Below are positions 16,358 through 25,582 of a stretch of 64,000 nucleotides of DNA, in pieces (positions within the stretch are counted from its first letter, which is position 1; each line of letters begins with the position of its first letter). The notes under the pieces are model-generated. The model had not been told where the DNA came from and did no database searches. It saw only the letters and a program-made list of their open reading frames with translations. Made by a program: the position numbers and the translations under genes. Source of the DNA: JAZDFC01 sp043808235 (GTDB lineage: Bacteria > Bacteroidota > Ignavibacteria > Ignavibacteriales > Melioribacteraceae); assembly GCA_043808235.1 (NCBI GenBank), contig JAZDFC010000110.1, positions 62,001-126,000 of the forward strand, given 5' to 3'.

Positions 16358-18505
16358 TTAAAACGCTTCTCCAATCCCCACATGAAATTCGAGAGTATTC
16401 CATATTCCACCGGGATCGTCAAGTCGCTGCATAAAACTTCGCGGGTCAAGCGGATCGTAAGCCTTAAATCCGAAATCGAGACGGAAGGGCGCGAATTCAG
16501 AATAATATCTTAAACCGAATCCGAGCGCTACAGCAATACTTTTCCAGGTAAAATTCGTATAACTATTCCATACATTTCCATAATCAACGAACAATGCAGT
16601 CCCGAACGGACCAAGAATTCTATTCCTTGTTTCAAAGCTGCCTTCCAAAAGGAAGAAACCGCCAGGCAGAGCATCGCGCAGAAACATTGATTCAATTTCT
16701 TCGAGAGTTAAATTTTCCGGCATGGATACTTCGTTAGGCACAAGTTCGCGTGTTCGCCATCCGCGTATTGAATTTCCGCCGCCGGAGGCGAATCTTTGAT
16801 TCAAAGAAATATCCGCTTTATTGCCCCGGTAAGCTTGAATGTGCCCTATTCTGAATTTCATTGCAAACGCATTTGTATTTGACATATAAATGCCGGGATA
16901 GTGAACCAGGGTTAATAATGCTTTGTAGTAAAGGGGCGAACTGATTTCATATCCGAAAACTTTACTGATGGCGAACGGAAGAGAATTTCCATCTTCAAAG
17001 GCAAGACTTATACTTAAACCGCGTGTAGGAAAAATAAGATTATTGATTTTATTTACTCCGATTTCCACACCAAGAATTGCGGTCGTGGTTCTACTTACAA
17101 GAGAATTCGGATCAATTGCGTTTAAGGTATCGAGATATGCATTTAGTGTATCTTCCGGCACACCGTTCCTAATTGCGAAATATTTGAAGGATTGAATAAA
17201 ATATTCTTTTCTGATTAAATACCTTGCATGTTCCCAATTAAGATAATTGCTAAGATAAGTAGCGTATACATAACGCGGCAATTCATAAACGAATTTAAGT
17301 TTCGTACCATAAATGGTAGCGTTATACTCATTCTTTCTCTTTTGAAGCGTGACATAGGATTCAAGTTTTGTATCTATTGGCTTGCCAAAAAGCATTGGTT
17401 GTTCAAGTATTATTCTTGCGTCAGCGTATCCAAAAAGAGTTGTATCCGATATAGAAAAGTGAGAAAGAAAACCCGCAATATCCTGCGCCGCCGTTGAAGC
17501 GCTAACAGTAAACTTACGCGCATCGCCGAGAAAGTTCTTTTTAACGAAACTTAATCCGAGACCAAGATTGAATGCATTGTCTTCGTCATTCACAAAAATA
17601 TCCGGTGATAGTTCATGCAGCGATCCTACATCCACACTTACGTTAATCGGAACCCAGCTACCGGAAGTATCGGACAAACTGCCCGAAACAAGCGCGCTCG
17701 TAAATAAGCCTGTCCTGTATAATTTTATTTGAGCCAACTGTAAATTATAATAACTGTAATAATCATCGGGATTGATGCCGATTAATTTTTTCACTAAAGC
17801 CGGTTCAACAAGATTTTTTCCTAAACCGGTTATGTTAACACGCACATCGTTAACCTTGTACCTATTACCAACATCATAATTAACCAACACTTGAACATAC
17901 TTTGATGAAGTGTCGATGTTTATTACAGGAGTTTTGGAACCGGCAAGCATGTAACCATGATCTTTTAAGTAGGATTTAGTCCAGTCGATCTGGTTCTTCA
18001 TAACCGTCTCGCTATACGTTACAGTTGAATCATTCCGATTTTCGCTATAAATATCAAAAAGCAATTCATCGGGTATTTTATCTTTAAGTCCCCGCCGGTC
18101 GATTATACCATATTTATATGGATTTCCTTCTCGTACATTAAAAATAATTTCAGCTTTGTTATCTACGGAATCGATTGAATATGTCGCGTTAATAAAAGCC
18201 TCGAAGAATCCGTTAGCCCAATAAAATTTCTGAAGCTGCTGGATATCGGCAGACATTAATTGTAAATCAAAATAAAACGCGGGCTCGCCGAAACTTGTGA
18301 ATGAATATAAAAATTGAGAAAACCATGAAGGCGTTTCTTTAGAGGCAATGACTAATTTTAATTCATCCTCTGCGAAAGACTCATTGCCTTGAAAATTGAT
18401 ATCGGAAATTTCGACAAGCGAATCTGTCTGAGCTGAGACAGTCCCGTTATATAATATGGGGAAAAAAAAGAGTGATATTAAAAGCGAAAGCTTTATAAAA
18501 TTCAT
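16358..18505 (-). CDS. Outer membrane assembly protein, BamA/TamA (Omp85) family
   Basis: A 715-residue exported outer membrane protein. Residues 1-25 are a signal peptide ending VSAQ. The region up to about 300 holds POTRA-like repeats (ISDINFQGNESFAEDELKLV; YKYGIIDRRGLKD; YKVNDVRVNITGLGKNLV). The rest is the surface-antigen barrel, with the conserved motif SGGGNSIRGWRTREL, then GTALFVDYGNVW, and a C-terminal aromatic, Phe. By family knowledge it inserts or translocates beta-barrel or surface proteins. The number of POTRA units and the position apart from other bam genes suggest a TamA-like or accessory Omp85 rather than the essential BamA. It lies 16 bp downstream of the L,D-transpeptidase-like gene. 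Confidence 0.85.
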   Translation of the reverse strand: MNFIKLSLLISLFFFPILYNGTVSAQTDSLVEISDINFQGNESFAEDELKLVIASKETPSWFSQFLYSFTSFGEPAFYFDLQLMSADIQQLQKFYWANGFFEAFINATYSIDSVDNKAEIIFNVREGNPYKYGIIDRRGLKDKIPDELLFDIYSENRNDSTVTYSETVMKNQIDWTKSYLKDHGYMLAGSKTPVINIDTSSKYVQVLVNYDVGNRYKVNDVRVNITGLGKNLVEPALVKKLIGINPDDYYSYYNLQLAQIKLYRTGLFTSALVSGSLSDTSGSWVPINVSVDVGSLHELSPDIFVNDEDNAFNLGLGLSFVKKNFLGDARKFTVSASTAAQDIAGFLSHFSISDTTLFGYADARIILEQPMLFGKPIDTKLESYVTLQKRKNEYNATIYGTKLKFVYELPRYVYATYLSNYLNWEHARYLIRKEYFIQSFKYFAIRNGVPEDTLNAYLDTLNAIDPNSLVSRTTTAILGVEIGVNKINNLIFPTRGLSISLAFEDGNSLPFAISKVFGYEISSPLYYKALLTLVHYPGIYMSNTNAFAMKFRIGHIQAYRGNKADISLNQRFASGGGNSIRGWRTRELVPNEVSMPENLTLEEIESMFLRDALPGGFFLLEGSFETRNRILGPFGTALFVDYGNVWNSYTNFTWKSIAVALGFGLRYYSEFAPFRLDFGFKAYDPLDPRSFMQRLDDPGGIWNTLEFHVGIGEAF

Positions 18506-18521
18506 TTAACTTTTTTTTGAA

Positions 18522-19154
18522 TTATCGGTTAATAATTTCCACTTGAGTTCCGATACCGGCAACTGAGAATAATTCGTCGATATTTTCGTTACTTACTGCA
18601 ATTGAACCGTTTGTCCAATTAAATACAAACGGCAAGTTTTTGAAAATAAAATTATACTTTCCGATTCCGTGGATGCCGATATCGGCGCCTAAGGGAGTAT
18701 CATCCGGCGGACACTCGTTATCCGGAGCAGTCATAATCTTCCGGAAATCTTCCTTAGAAATATAACCATTTTTTAAAGCTTCGGCGGCATCTCGTTTACT
18801 TGGATAATTTATTTTAAAATATTTGTGGTAGCGCGATTTGTTATCTATACCACAGATAAAGTATTTGCCGAGCGGTGTAACCAAATCCTCTTTTGACATT
18901 TTGTAGGTAGAATTATCCGAACCAAATACAGCTTTGTATGATTTAACGAGAACTGTATCGGAATATAAATCCATTTTATAATTGTGTCTGTCAACCACGA
19001 GGAATACTTTACCCAGGTTTTTAATCCCTTTCTCATTCATAGCTTCGGCAAGAGTGTCCTCCCGTAAGTTTAGAATCACTCCGTAAAGTATTACTCCAAT
19101 AAAAAAAAGTACAATACTGGCGCTAAAGTAAAGAATATTTTTTAACAATCGCAT
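18522..19154 (-). CDS. L,D-transpeptidase (YkuD-fold) protein with Ser in place of the catalytic Cys
   Basis: A 210-residue membrane-anchored protein: one N-terminal TM segment (residues 5-27), then a YkuD-type domain. Family features are VVDRHNYKMDLYSD near residue 53, TPLGKYFICG, and IGIHGIG with the active-site-region His. The catalytic motif of the family normally reads S/T-x-G-C-I-R/A-V; here it reads NWTNGSIAVSNENI. The codon at the Cys position is TCA (Ser), and the preceding His is Asn. Active members cross-link peptidoglycan or attach lipoproteins through the Cys. This copy is therefore probably inactive, or uses Ser. It pairs with the downstream Omp85 gene, so an envelope role is likely. 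Confidence 0.8.
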   Translation of the reverse strand: MRLLKNILYFSASIVLFFIGVILYGVILNLREDTLAEAMNEKGIKNLGKVFLVVDRHNYKMDLYSDTVLVKSYKAVFGSDNSTYKMSKEDLVTPLGKYFICGIDNKSRYHKYFKINYPSKRDAAEALKNGYISKEDFRKIMTAPDNECPPDDTPLGADIGIHGIGKYNFIFKNLPFVFNWTNGSIAVSNENIDELFSVAGIGTQVEIINR

Positions 19155-19352
19155 TCGAAGATTGAATGAAATTTATTTTTGAATTGGATTATTTTCTCAA
19201 TCAATTCTCTCTCCAAAAATAATGAGAATTTTCAAAATTACGCTTTCTCTTTTTCAGATGACATCAGTACATTCAACCCATTATTTAATATTAACACTCA
19301 ATTAGAAGAACAAGTAAATATATTGTTCCGATTATATCGAAAATATTTAGTT

Positions 19353-19382
19353 GTTAAAAAACACCCCTCGCTAAGAGGGGTG
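19353..19382 (-). terminator. Intrinsic terminator of maeB
   Basis: CACCCCTC (19362-19369) pairs perfectly with GAGGGGTG (19375-19382) around a 5-nt loop, followed on the minus strand by a run of U. It lies 30 bp past the malic enzyme stop codon, a textbook rho-independent terminator. Confidence 0.85.
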
Positions 19383-19412
19383 ATAATTTCTTTCAATATC
19401 AACAGCTAAAAA

Positions 19413-21665
19413 TCATCTTGCGTAATTCGCTTCGACAACTGCAATTGCAGACATATTGATGATGTCTTCAACCGTAGCGCCGCGTTGTAAAACGTGAATC
19501 GGTTTTTTCATACCCATAAGTACCGGTCCAATAACCGAGGCATCGGTTAATCTTTCGAACAATTTATATGCGATATTTCCAGCGCCTAAATTTGGAAAGA
19601 TCAAAACATTTGCATCGCCTTTAATTCTGCTGAACGGGAATTCGGCTTCTGCAATTGAAGGAACCAACGCAGTATCTGCCTGCATTTCACCATCAATAAT
19701 CAAATCAGGCCTTTTTTGATTAACAATCTCAACGGCTTTGCGTACTTTAATTGAATACGGATTGCGAACGCTACCGAAATTACTGAATGACAACATTGAA
19801 ATTTTCGGAATAATATCAAATTGCCGGACAGTATCGGCCGCGCTGATAGCTATTTTTGATAACGTTTCGGAATCCGGTTCAAAATTAATTGTTGTATCCG
19901 CAAAGAATAATACACGTCTCTTTATAATTACAATATATAAACCCGAAACAAGCCCGATATCTTCTCTAACACCTATACATTCGAGAGCAGGCAGAATAGT
20001 GATTGGATAGTGAGTAGTTAACCCACCGATGAGTGCATCGGCGTCTCCCATCTTTACCATCATAGCGCCGAAATAATTTTTATCGGACATAGATTTCAAT
20101 GCCAAAATCTCGGTTACACCTTTACGCTGCCTCATCCTAAAAAATTCGTCTGCATATTCTTTTGCTCTTTCGCTTTTAAGTGGATCGATTATTTCGAAAT
20201 CTTTTTCCTCATAACCTAAATCGGCTATTGAAGCTGTTATTTTTTCATGATTGCCAAGTAAAACCGGTTTACCAATATTTTCTGTTACTATCGCGTTTGC
20301 AGCACGGATTATTTTTTCTTCCTCACCTTCGGGATATACAATTTTCTTGGGAGACTGCTGTGCTTTATGATGCATCAACTTGATTATCTGATTTGAAAAT
20401 CCGAGTCGTTCGCGCAATTCCTCTTCGTAAGCATGCCAATCGCTAATTATTCTACGCGCCACTCCCGTCTCAATTGCGGCCTTAGCAACTGCCGGCGCAA
20501 CTTTCCAAAGAACACGAGGATCGAATGGTTTGGGAATAATATAATCCTGCCCAAATGAAAAATCTTTTCCTCCGTAAGCGCTAATTACAACTTCGGGAAC
20601 ATTTTCCTTTGCAAGGTTAGCGAGCGCTTTTACTGCGGCCATTTTCATTTCTTCGTTGATAGCTTTCGCTTTTACATCGAGCGCGCCTCTAAAAATAAAC
20701 GGGAATCCGAGAACATTATTTACCTGGTTCGGATAATCGCTTCTGCCGGTAGCCATAATAACATCTTCGCGCGCTGCTTTTGCGTCAGGGTATGTAATTT
20801 CCGGGTCCGGGTTCGCCATAGCAAATACTATTGGATGAGCTGCCATTCCTTTCAACATTTGCTGCGAGACAACATTCCCTTTTGAGAGACCTATAAAAAC
20901 ATCTGCGCCTTTCATTGCAGCTTCAAGCGAAGGATAAATGTTTTTGATTGCATATGCCATTTTATATTTATTTAAATCTGTTCGTTCTTTGTGAATAAGA
21001 CCCTTCGTATCGAACATAGCAATATTTTCTCTTTTTACACCAGCAAGAAGATAAATATTGCAGCATGCAATTGCCGCAGCGCCGGCGCCCGAAACCACAA
21101 TTCTAATTTCGTTCAATTTTTTACCGGCAACTTCGCATGCATTAATCAATGCGGCGCAAGAAATAATTGCAGTACCATGCTGGTCATCATGGAACACCGG
21201 GATGTTCATTGTTTTCTTAAGCTCTTCCTCTATCTCGAAACACTCCGGAGCTTTGATGTCCTCGAGATTAATTCCGCCGAAAGTCGGTTCAAGCATTTGA
21301 ACGCATCTAATAATTTCTTTCGAATCGTGGCTATTGAGCTCGATATCAAATACATCAATATCGGCAAACCTTTTGAACAGAACTCCTTTACCTTCCATAA
21401 CCGGTTTACCCGCGGCGGCGCCAATATCACCCAAACCGAGTACCGCAGTGCCGTTCGAAACAACTGCCACCAGGTTTCCCTTTGCGGTATATAAATAAAC
21501 GTCATCTTCATTTTTTTCGATTTCGCGGCAAGGTTCTGCAACCCCGGGTGTATAAGCCAGCGATAAATCTCTCGCGGTTAAGCAAGGCTTAGTGGAGGTC
21601 ACTTCAATTTTACCACGTCTTCCTTCGCTGTGGTATTTGAGTGCATCTTCTTTTCGAATACTCAT
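19413..21665 (-). CDS. maeB: NADP-dependent malic enzyme with C-terminal phosphotransacetylase-like domain
   Basis: A 750-residue two-domain enzyme that decarboxylates malate to pyruvate. The N-terminal half holds the malic enzyme motifs SLAYTPGVAEPC, VLGLGDIGAAAGKPVMEGK, DIELNSHD, FHDDQHGTAI (metal and substrate ligands) and the Rossmann stretch RIVVSGAGAAAIAC. The C-terminal 320 residues or so resemble phosphate acetyltransferase (KIVYPEGEEEKIIRAA, GLTTHYPITILPALECIG) but, in this family, act as an allosteric acetyl-CoA-sensing domain rather than a transacetylase. The length matches MaeB-type fusions. It is monocistronic: flanked by a terminator at 19353-19382 and by the frr terminator upstream. 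Confidence 0.96.
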   Translation of the reverse strand: MSIRKEDALKYHSEGRRGKIEVTSTKPCLTARDLSLAYTPGVAEPCREIEKNEDDVYLYTAKGNLVAVVSNGTAVLGLGDIGAAAGKPVMEGKGVLFKRFADIDVFDIELNSHDSKEIIRCVQMLEPTFGGINLEDIKAPECFEIEEELKKTMNIPVFHDDQHGTAIISCAALINACEVAGKKLNEIRIVVSGAGAAAIACCNIYLLAGVKRENIAMFDTKGLIHKERTDLNKYKMAYAIKNIYPSLEAAMKGADVFIGLSKGNVVSQQMLKGMAAHPIVFAMANPDPEITYPDAKAAREDVIMATGRSDYPNQVNNVLGFPFIFRGALDVKAKAINEEMKMAAVKALANLAKENVPEVVISAYGGKDFSFGQDYIIPKPFDPRVLWKVAPAVAKAAIETGVARRIISDWHAYEEELRERLGFSNQIIKLMHHKAQQSPKKIVYPEGEEEKIIRAANAIVTENIGKPVLLGNHEKITASIADLGYEEKDFEIIDPLKSERAKEYADEFFRMRQRKGVTEILALKSMSDKNYFGAMMVKMGDADALIGGLTTHYPITILPALECIGVREDIGLVSGLYIVIIKRRVLFFADTTINFEPDSETLSKIAISAADTVRQFDIIPKISMLSFSNFGSVRNPYSIKVRKAVEIVNQKRPDLIIDGEMQADTALVPSIAEAEFPFSRIKGDANVLIFPNLGAGNIAYKLFERLTDASVIGPVLMGMKKPIHVLQRGATVEDIINMSAIAVVEANYAR

Positions 21666-21765
21666 TTTTTAATTTTCCCCATGATTAAAATTTTAAAAGA
21701 GTTTCTTAATTAGAAATCAATAATGTTTCTTATTTCATCTGCAAAATAGGAATATTGTTTAAAAC

Positions 21766-21793
21766 AAAAAACCGCCGATTAAGGCGGTTTTTT
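21766..21793. terminator. Terminator downstream of frr
   Basis: An A-run plus ACCGCC (21766-21776) pairs with GGCGGT plus a T-run (21783-21793), giving an 11-bp stem with a 6-nt loop and U-tracts in both directions. It ends the rplM-to-frr gene run. Confidence 0.85.
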
Positions 21794-21815
21794 AAATTTT
21801 CAAATAGAAGTGCGA

Positions 21816-22370
21816 TTATACTTCCATAATTTCTTTTTCTTTATGTTTTATCATCTCATCTATCTTAACGATATGTTCATCAGTTACTGTTTGAATTTCA
21901 GTTTCGTGAAGTCGTCTTTCGTCTTCAGTAATCTCTTTGTTTTTTTCCTGTTTCTTCAAATGTTCGTTTGCATCGCGGCGAACATTTCGTATTGCGACTT
22001 TAGTTTCTTCGCCGAATTTTTTTACAAGTTTAACAAGTTCTTTTCTTCTCTCCTCGTTCAAGGTGGGAATAGGAACACGAATATTTGTGCCGTCGCTAAT
22101 GGGATTCAATCCCAGATCAGCTTTCAGAATCGCTTTATCAATTTCCTGCACCATCGATTTTTCCCAAGGGGTAATTGACAACGCATGGGCATCAAGAACA
22201 GAAACATTTGCCACCTGGTTAAGCGGCATCATCGAACCGTAATATTCAACTTTAATTCCATCAAGTAAAGATGTTGTCGCTTTCCCGGTTCTCACAGTGG
22301 AAATCTCATGGCGAAATGCTTCGATCGATTTATCCATTTTCAATTTAGCATCTTTAACATGAGTGTTCAT
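21816..22370 (-). CDS. frr: Ribosome recycling factor
   Basis: RRF splits post-termination ribosomes together with EF-G. Typical segments are MDKSIEAFRHEISTVRTGKA, LLDGIKVEYYGSMMPLNQVA, NDGTNIRVPIPTLNEERRKE-type sequence, and VRNVRRDANEHLKK. The frame is open back to 22406, but that would overlap pyrH. The ATG at 22370 has a well-placed GAGG and gives 184 residues, the usual RRF length. It follows pyrH by about 30 bp. Confidence 0.97.
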   Translation of the reverse strand: MNTHVKDAKLKMDKSIEAFRHEISTVRTGKATTSLLDGIKVEYYGSMMPLNQVANVSVLDAHALSITPWEKSMVQEIDKAILKADLGLNPISDGTNIRVPIPTLNEERRKELVKLVKKFGEETKVAIRNVRRDANEHLKKQEKNKEITEDERRLHETEIQTVTDEHIVKIDEMIKHKEKEIMEV

Positions 22371-22402
22371 ATTATCCTCGAAGTTAATTTGAAAAAGTTT
22401 AT

Positions 22403-23134
22403 TCAAGAAATAAAATTGCCAACCGATGTTCCAATATTTTCACCGGTGACAACTTTGATCAAATTGTTTTCAAGATCCATATTAAAAACTATGATGGGAA
22501 GATTATTTTCGCGGCATAAGCTGATCGCGGTAAGATCCATCACGCGTAAATTATTTTTTAAAACATCCATATAAGAAATCTGATCATACATACGTGCGTC
22601 GGGATTCTTTTCCGGATCGGAATCATAAACTCCATCGACTCTTGTTCCTTTCAGAATAGCATCGGCTTCAGTTTCAACTGCGCGAAGCGAAGCTGCCGTA
22701 TCGGTACTAAAATAAGGGTGACCGGTTCCAGCTCCAAAAATTACAACTCTTCCCTTTTCGAGATGGCGAATAGCTCTGCGCCGGATGTAAGGTTCAGCCA
22801 TCTCCTCCATTTTTATTGCTGTCATCAATCGTGTAAAAATTCCCTGCTTTTCACACGCATTTTGTAATGCAAGAGAATTGATTACAGTTGCAAGCATTCC
22901 CATCTGGTCACCTGTTACGCGATCGATTCCCTGTTCACCGGCATTCAAGCCGCGATAAATATTACCACCGCCGATTACAATTCCGACTTCTGTTCCAAAA
23001 TCGTGTACTTTTTTAATTTCTTGAGCGTAGAACTCCAATTTTGCAGGATCGATACCATGGCCTTTGCTGCCCATCAGCGATTCGCCGCTGAGCTTAAGAA
23101 GGATTCTTTTGTATTTAATTTTTTTCGTCATCAT
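22403..23134 (-). CDS. pyrH: Uridylate kinase (UMP kinase)
   Basis: A 243-residue bacterial-type UMP kinase of the amino acid kinase family, which converts UMP to UDP. Motifs are RILLKLSGESLMG, GIVIGGGNIYRG, DRVTGDQMGMLATVINS, FGAGTGHPYFSTDTAA and KGTRVDGVYDSDPEK. Length and motif order are standard. It lies between tsf and frr, separated from tsf by a terminator-like hairpin. Either of two consecutive ATGs could be the start. Confidence 0.97.
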   Translation of the reverse strand: MMTKKIKYKRILLKLSGESLMGSKGHGIDPAKLEFYAQEIKKVHDFGTEVGIVIGGGNIYRGLNAGEQGIDRVTGDQMGMLATVINSLALQNACEKQGIFTRLMTAIKMEEMAEPYIRRRAIRHLEKGRVVIFGAGTGHPYFSTDTAASLRAVETEADAILKGTRVDGVYDSDPEKNPDARMYDQISYMDVLKNNLRVMDLTAISLCRENNLPIIVFNMDLENNLIKVVTGENIGTSVGNFIS

Positions 23135-23139
23135 AAGCC

Positions 23140-23180
23140 AATATAAAAAAAAAGGCCTTATTAAAAAATAAGACCTTAAA
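23140..23180 (-). terminator. Terminator-like hairpin between tsf and pyrH
   Basis: AAGGCCTTAT (23152-23161) pairs with ATAAGACCTT (23168-23177) with one mismatch and a 6-nt loop; an uninterrupted U-tract follows on the minus strand. Placed directly after tsf and about 5 bp before the pyrH start, it probably reduces read-through into pyrH-frr. Confidence 0.7.
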
Positions 23181-23185
23181 AAAAA

Positions 23186-24055
23186 TTATTTGTTCTCGTC
23201 ACTTAAGTGGAAGCGATGGAACAATACAATTTTGGATTGAGCTCCATTCTTCTTATTAAACTCGCTAATAAGTTCACCGATCTTTTTTGTGTTGTCTTTT
23301 ACAAACGCCTGTTCAACAAGACAATTTTCTTCGTAGAATTTTACAAGCCTGCCATCGGCTATTTTATCAAGAATGTTAGCAGGCTTTCCTTCTTTCTTTG
23401 CAAGTTCTTTGTAAATATCTTTTTCTTTTTCAATTATATCAGCAGGAACATTTTCTCTATAGACGTAGGACGGTTTCATTGCTGCAACCTGCATCGCTAC
23501 ATCTTTAAGAATTCCACCTAATTCTTCTTTACCTTCTGCAGGAACATTCTCTACTTTTATTACAACACCTAATTTAGAACCGTGATGAATATAATCAACT
23601 AACATTCCGTTCGCTGCTGATTCAATAGCGAATCTTTTTACTTCTATTTTTTCTCCGATCTTTCCGATAAGGTCGGTTAGAGTATCTTGAACTTTTTTGC
23701 CATCAACAGTTAAATCTAAAAGCGCAGCTACGTCGGCAGGTTTATTTGCTTTAATAACTTCGAGAGCAAAATTTGCGAATGCAACAAAGTCATCGCTTTT
23801 TGCAACAAAATCGGTTTCACAATTAACTTCAAGAATAATTCCCGATTCATTATTATTAAAAACAGTTGTTAAAATTATTCCTTCGTTAGCGCTTCTTTCA
23901 GCTCTTTTTGCGGCAACAGCAGCGCCCTTTTTTCTTAATATCTCAATAGCTTTTTCAAAATCGCCATCGGATTCAACCAATGCTTTTTTACAGTCCATCA
24001 TTCCGGCACCGGTCTTCTCTCTCAAATCCTTGACTAATTGAGCTGTAATTTCCAT
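23186..24055 (-). CDS. tsf: Translation elongation factor Ts
   Basis: A 289-residue EF-Ts, the nucleotide exchange factor for EF-Tu. The UBA-like N-terminus reads VKDLREKTGAGMMDCKKAL. The core carries LEVNCETDFVAKSDDF with the conserved TDFV motif, and the later segment is VAMQVAAMKPSYV. The length is standard. It is the second gene of the rpsB-tsf pair. Confidence 0.98.
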   Translation of the reverse strand: MEITAQLVKDLREKTGAGMMDCKKALVESDGDFEKAIEILRKKGAAVAAKRAERSANEGIILTTVFNNNESGIILEVNCETDFVAKSDDFVAFANFALEVIKANKPADVAALLDLTVDGKKVQDTLTDLIGKIGEKIEVKRFAIESAANGMLVDYIHHGSKLGVVIKVENVPAEGKEELGGILKDVAMQVAAMKPSYVYRENVPADIIEKEKDIYKELAKKEGKPANILDKIADGRLVKFYEENCLVEQAFVKDNTKKIGELISEFNKKNGAQSKIVLFHRFHLSDENK

Positions 24056-24094
24056 GTTATTTCCTTAAAAAATTATTCGAGTCTATTATTAATT

Positions 24095-25036
24095 TTATTC
24101 AGTTACTTCCGGAGCTTCTTGTGCTGGAGCTTCAGCCTCACCAATTTCAGGTGCATCTTCAATTTTTTCAGCAGCTACTTCGGACTGACGTTGGCCTTTT
24201 CTTCCACCAAATTTATCCGATCTTTTATCATCCTTACTATCAAATCTTACTTTTCTTACTCTTGGTTTATTATCTTTTCTTTCTTCAATTTCATCTTCTT
24301 TTTCTTTTTTCTGTTTTTCTCTCTCGGCAGTTTCGTGGGCTTTTAGCTCTTTCGCTTTTTCCTGTCCTTCCAATACCGCATCTGCAAGAACTTTTGTGAT
24401 CAATTCAACTGCTCTGTTCGCATCATCGTTAGCAGGGATTATGTAATCAACCACATCCGGATCGCAATTTGTATCAACAATAGCAAAGATCGGAATATTT
24501 AATCTGTGAGCTTCTTTTACAGCGATTGATTCTTTTTTGATATCGACGATATAAATCGCACCGGGTAGTTTACCAAGGGATTCAACACCGTCGAGAATTT
24601 TTCTTAATTTATCACGCTCCCGCGAGAGTTCAAGAATTTCTTTCTTAGTAATTTTATCAAATGTACCGTCTGTCTCCATCTTTTCTATATTTTGAAGCCT
24701 CTTTACACTCTTACGAATTGTTTGAAAGTTTGTCAACATTCCACCAAGCCATCTTTCGCTAACCCAGTTGCCGTTACATCTTTTCGCTTCGGCAGCGATA
24801 ACTGTTTTAGCTTGTTTTTTTGTACCGACAAACATTACGGTTTTGCCTTGCGAAATAATCTCTCGTAATGCATCTGCAGCTACTTCAACTAACTGCTGTG
24901 TTTTTTTCAAATCGATTATATGAATCCCGTTCTTCTCCATAAAAATGTAAGGTTTCATTTTAGGATTCCAACGGCGTGTAAGGTGACCGAAGTGGGCTCC
25001 GGTTTCAATTAGGGCGGTAATTTCCAATTTTGACAT
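24095..25036 (-). CDS. rpsB: 30S ribosomal protein S2 with C-terminal extension
   Basis: S2 joins the small subunit late and helps recruit S1. Core motifs are LIETGAHFGHLTRRWNPKMK, FVGTKKQAK, WVSERWLGGMLTNFQTI and AIVDTNCDPDVVDYIIPAND. At 313 residues it exceeds the usual 230-260. The extra 70 or so residues after about 235 are low-complexity: a Lys/Glu-rich helix, an Arg/Asp/Lys-rich stretch, then an Ala/Glu/Pro-rich acidic end. Such tails occur in several phyla; no function can be read from the sequence. It is followed by tsf after a 39-bp gap. Confidence 0.97.
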   Translation of the reverse strand: MSKLEITALIETGAHFGHLTRRWNPKMKPYIFMEKNGIHIIDLKKTQQLVEVAADALREIISQGKTVMFVGTKKQAKTVIAAEAKRCNGNWVSERWLGGMLTNFQTIRKSVKRLQNIEKMETDGTFDKITKKEILELSRERDKLRKILDGVESLGKLPGAIYIVDIKKESIAVKEAHRLNIPIFAIVDTNCDPDVVDYIIPANDDANRAVELITKVLADAVLEGQEKAKELKAHETAEREKQKKEKEDEIEERKDNKPRVRKVRFDSKDDKRSDKFGGRKGQRQSEVAAEKIEDAPEIGEAEAPAQEAPEVTE

Positions 25037-25136
25037 TATGTATCTCCTGTTTTTCTTCTACCTTTTTCATTTTTGCCTTTAATCCCGGTTTACCGGAACA
25101 CAGGAGGCAAATCCAAAGGTATGTTTGATATAAATA

Positions 25137-25155
25137 AGGCAGTTATTAACTGCCT
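25137..25155. terminator. Symmetric hairpin between rpsI and rpsB
   Basis: AGGCAGTT (25137-25144) and AACTGCCT (25148-25155) form an 8-bp perfect stem with a 3-nt loop. The following minus-strand sequence is only mildly U-rich. It may be a weak terminator or part of the rpsB leader. Confidence 0.5.
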
Positions 25156-25195
25156 GTTAATTAAGTAGCAAAATTTTATGAGAAATCTAAAAATA

Positions 25196-25582
25196 CTATC
25201 TCTTAGAGAACTGGAATCTTTTTCTTGCTTTTGGTCTGCCGTATTTTTTACGCTCAACCATTCTCGGGTCTCTTCTTAACAGTCCGTTCAATTTTAGATT
25301 ATTTCTGAATTCGGGATTGATCTCAAGAAGCGATCTTGAAATTCCTAATCTAATCGATTCAGCTTGGCCTGTTAATCCACCACCGTCAACATTTGCAAAC
25401 ACATCATATTTGCCGGCAGTTTCAGTAACGTTAAAAGGCTGTAATAAATCATCTCTGTGAAATTTGAGAGGAAAATATTTTTCCAACTCAAGACCGTTTA
25501 CTGTAATTTTACCAGAACCGCTTCTTAAAAAGACACGTGCAGTTGCAGTTTTTCTACGACCAACATAAATTTTATCGACCAT
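25196..25582 (-). CDS. rpsI: 30S ribosomal protein S9
   Basis: A 128-residue S9, whose C-terminal tail reaches the decoding-site tRNA. It shows GRRKTATARVFLRSGSGKIT near the start, the GGLTGQAESIRLGISRSL helix, and the basic end RRDPRMVERKKYGRPKARKR. Its start codon overlaps the rplM stop by one base, the usual rplM-rpsI coupling. Confidence 0.98.
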   Translation of the reverse strand: MVDKIYVGRRKTATARVFLRSGSGKITVNGLELEKYFPLKFHRDDLLQPFNVTETAGKYDVFANVDGGGLTGQAESIRLGISRSLLEINPEFRNNLKLNGLLRRDPRMVERKKYGRPKARKRFQFSKR

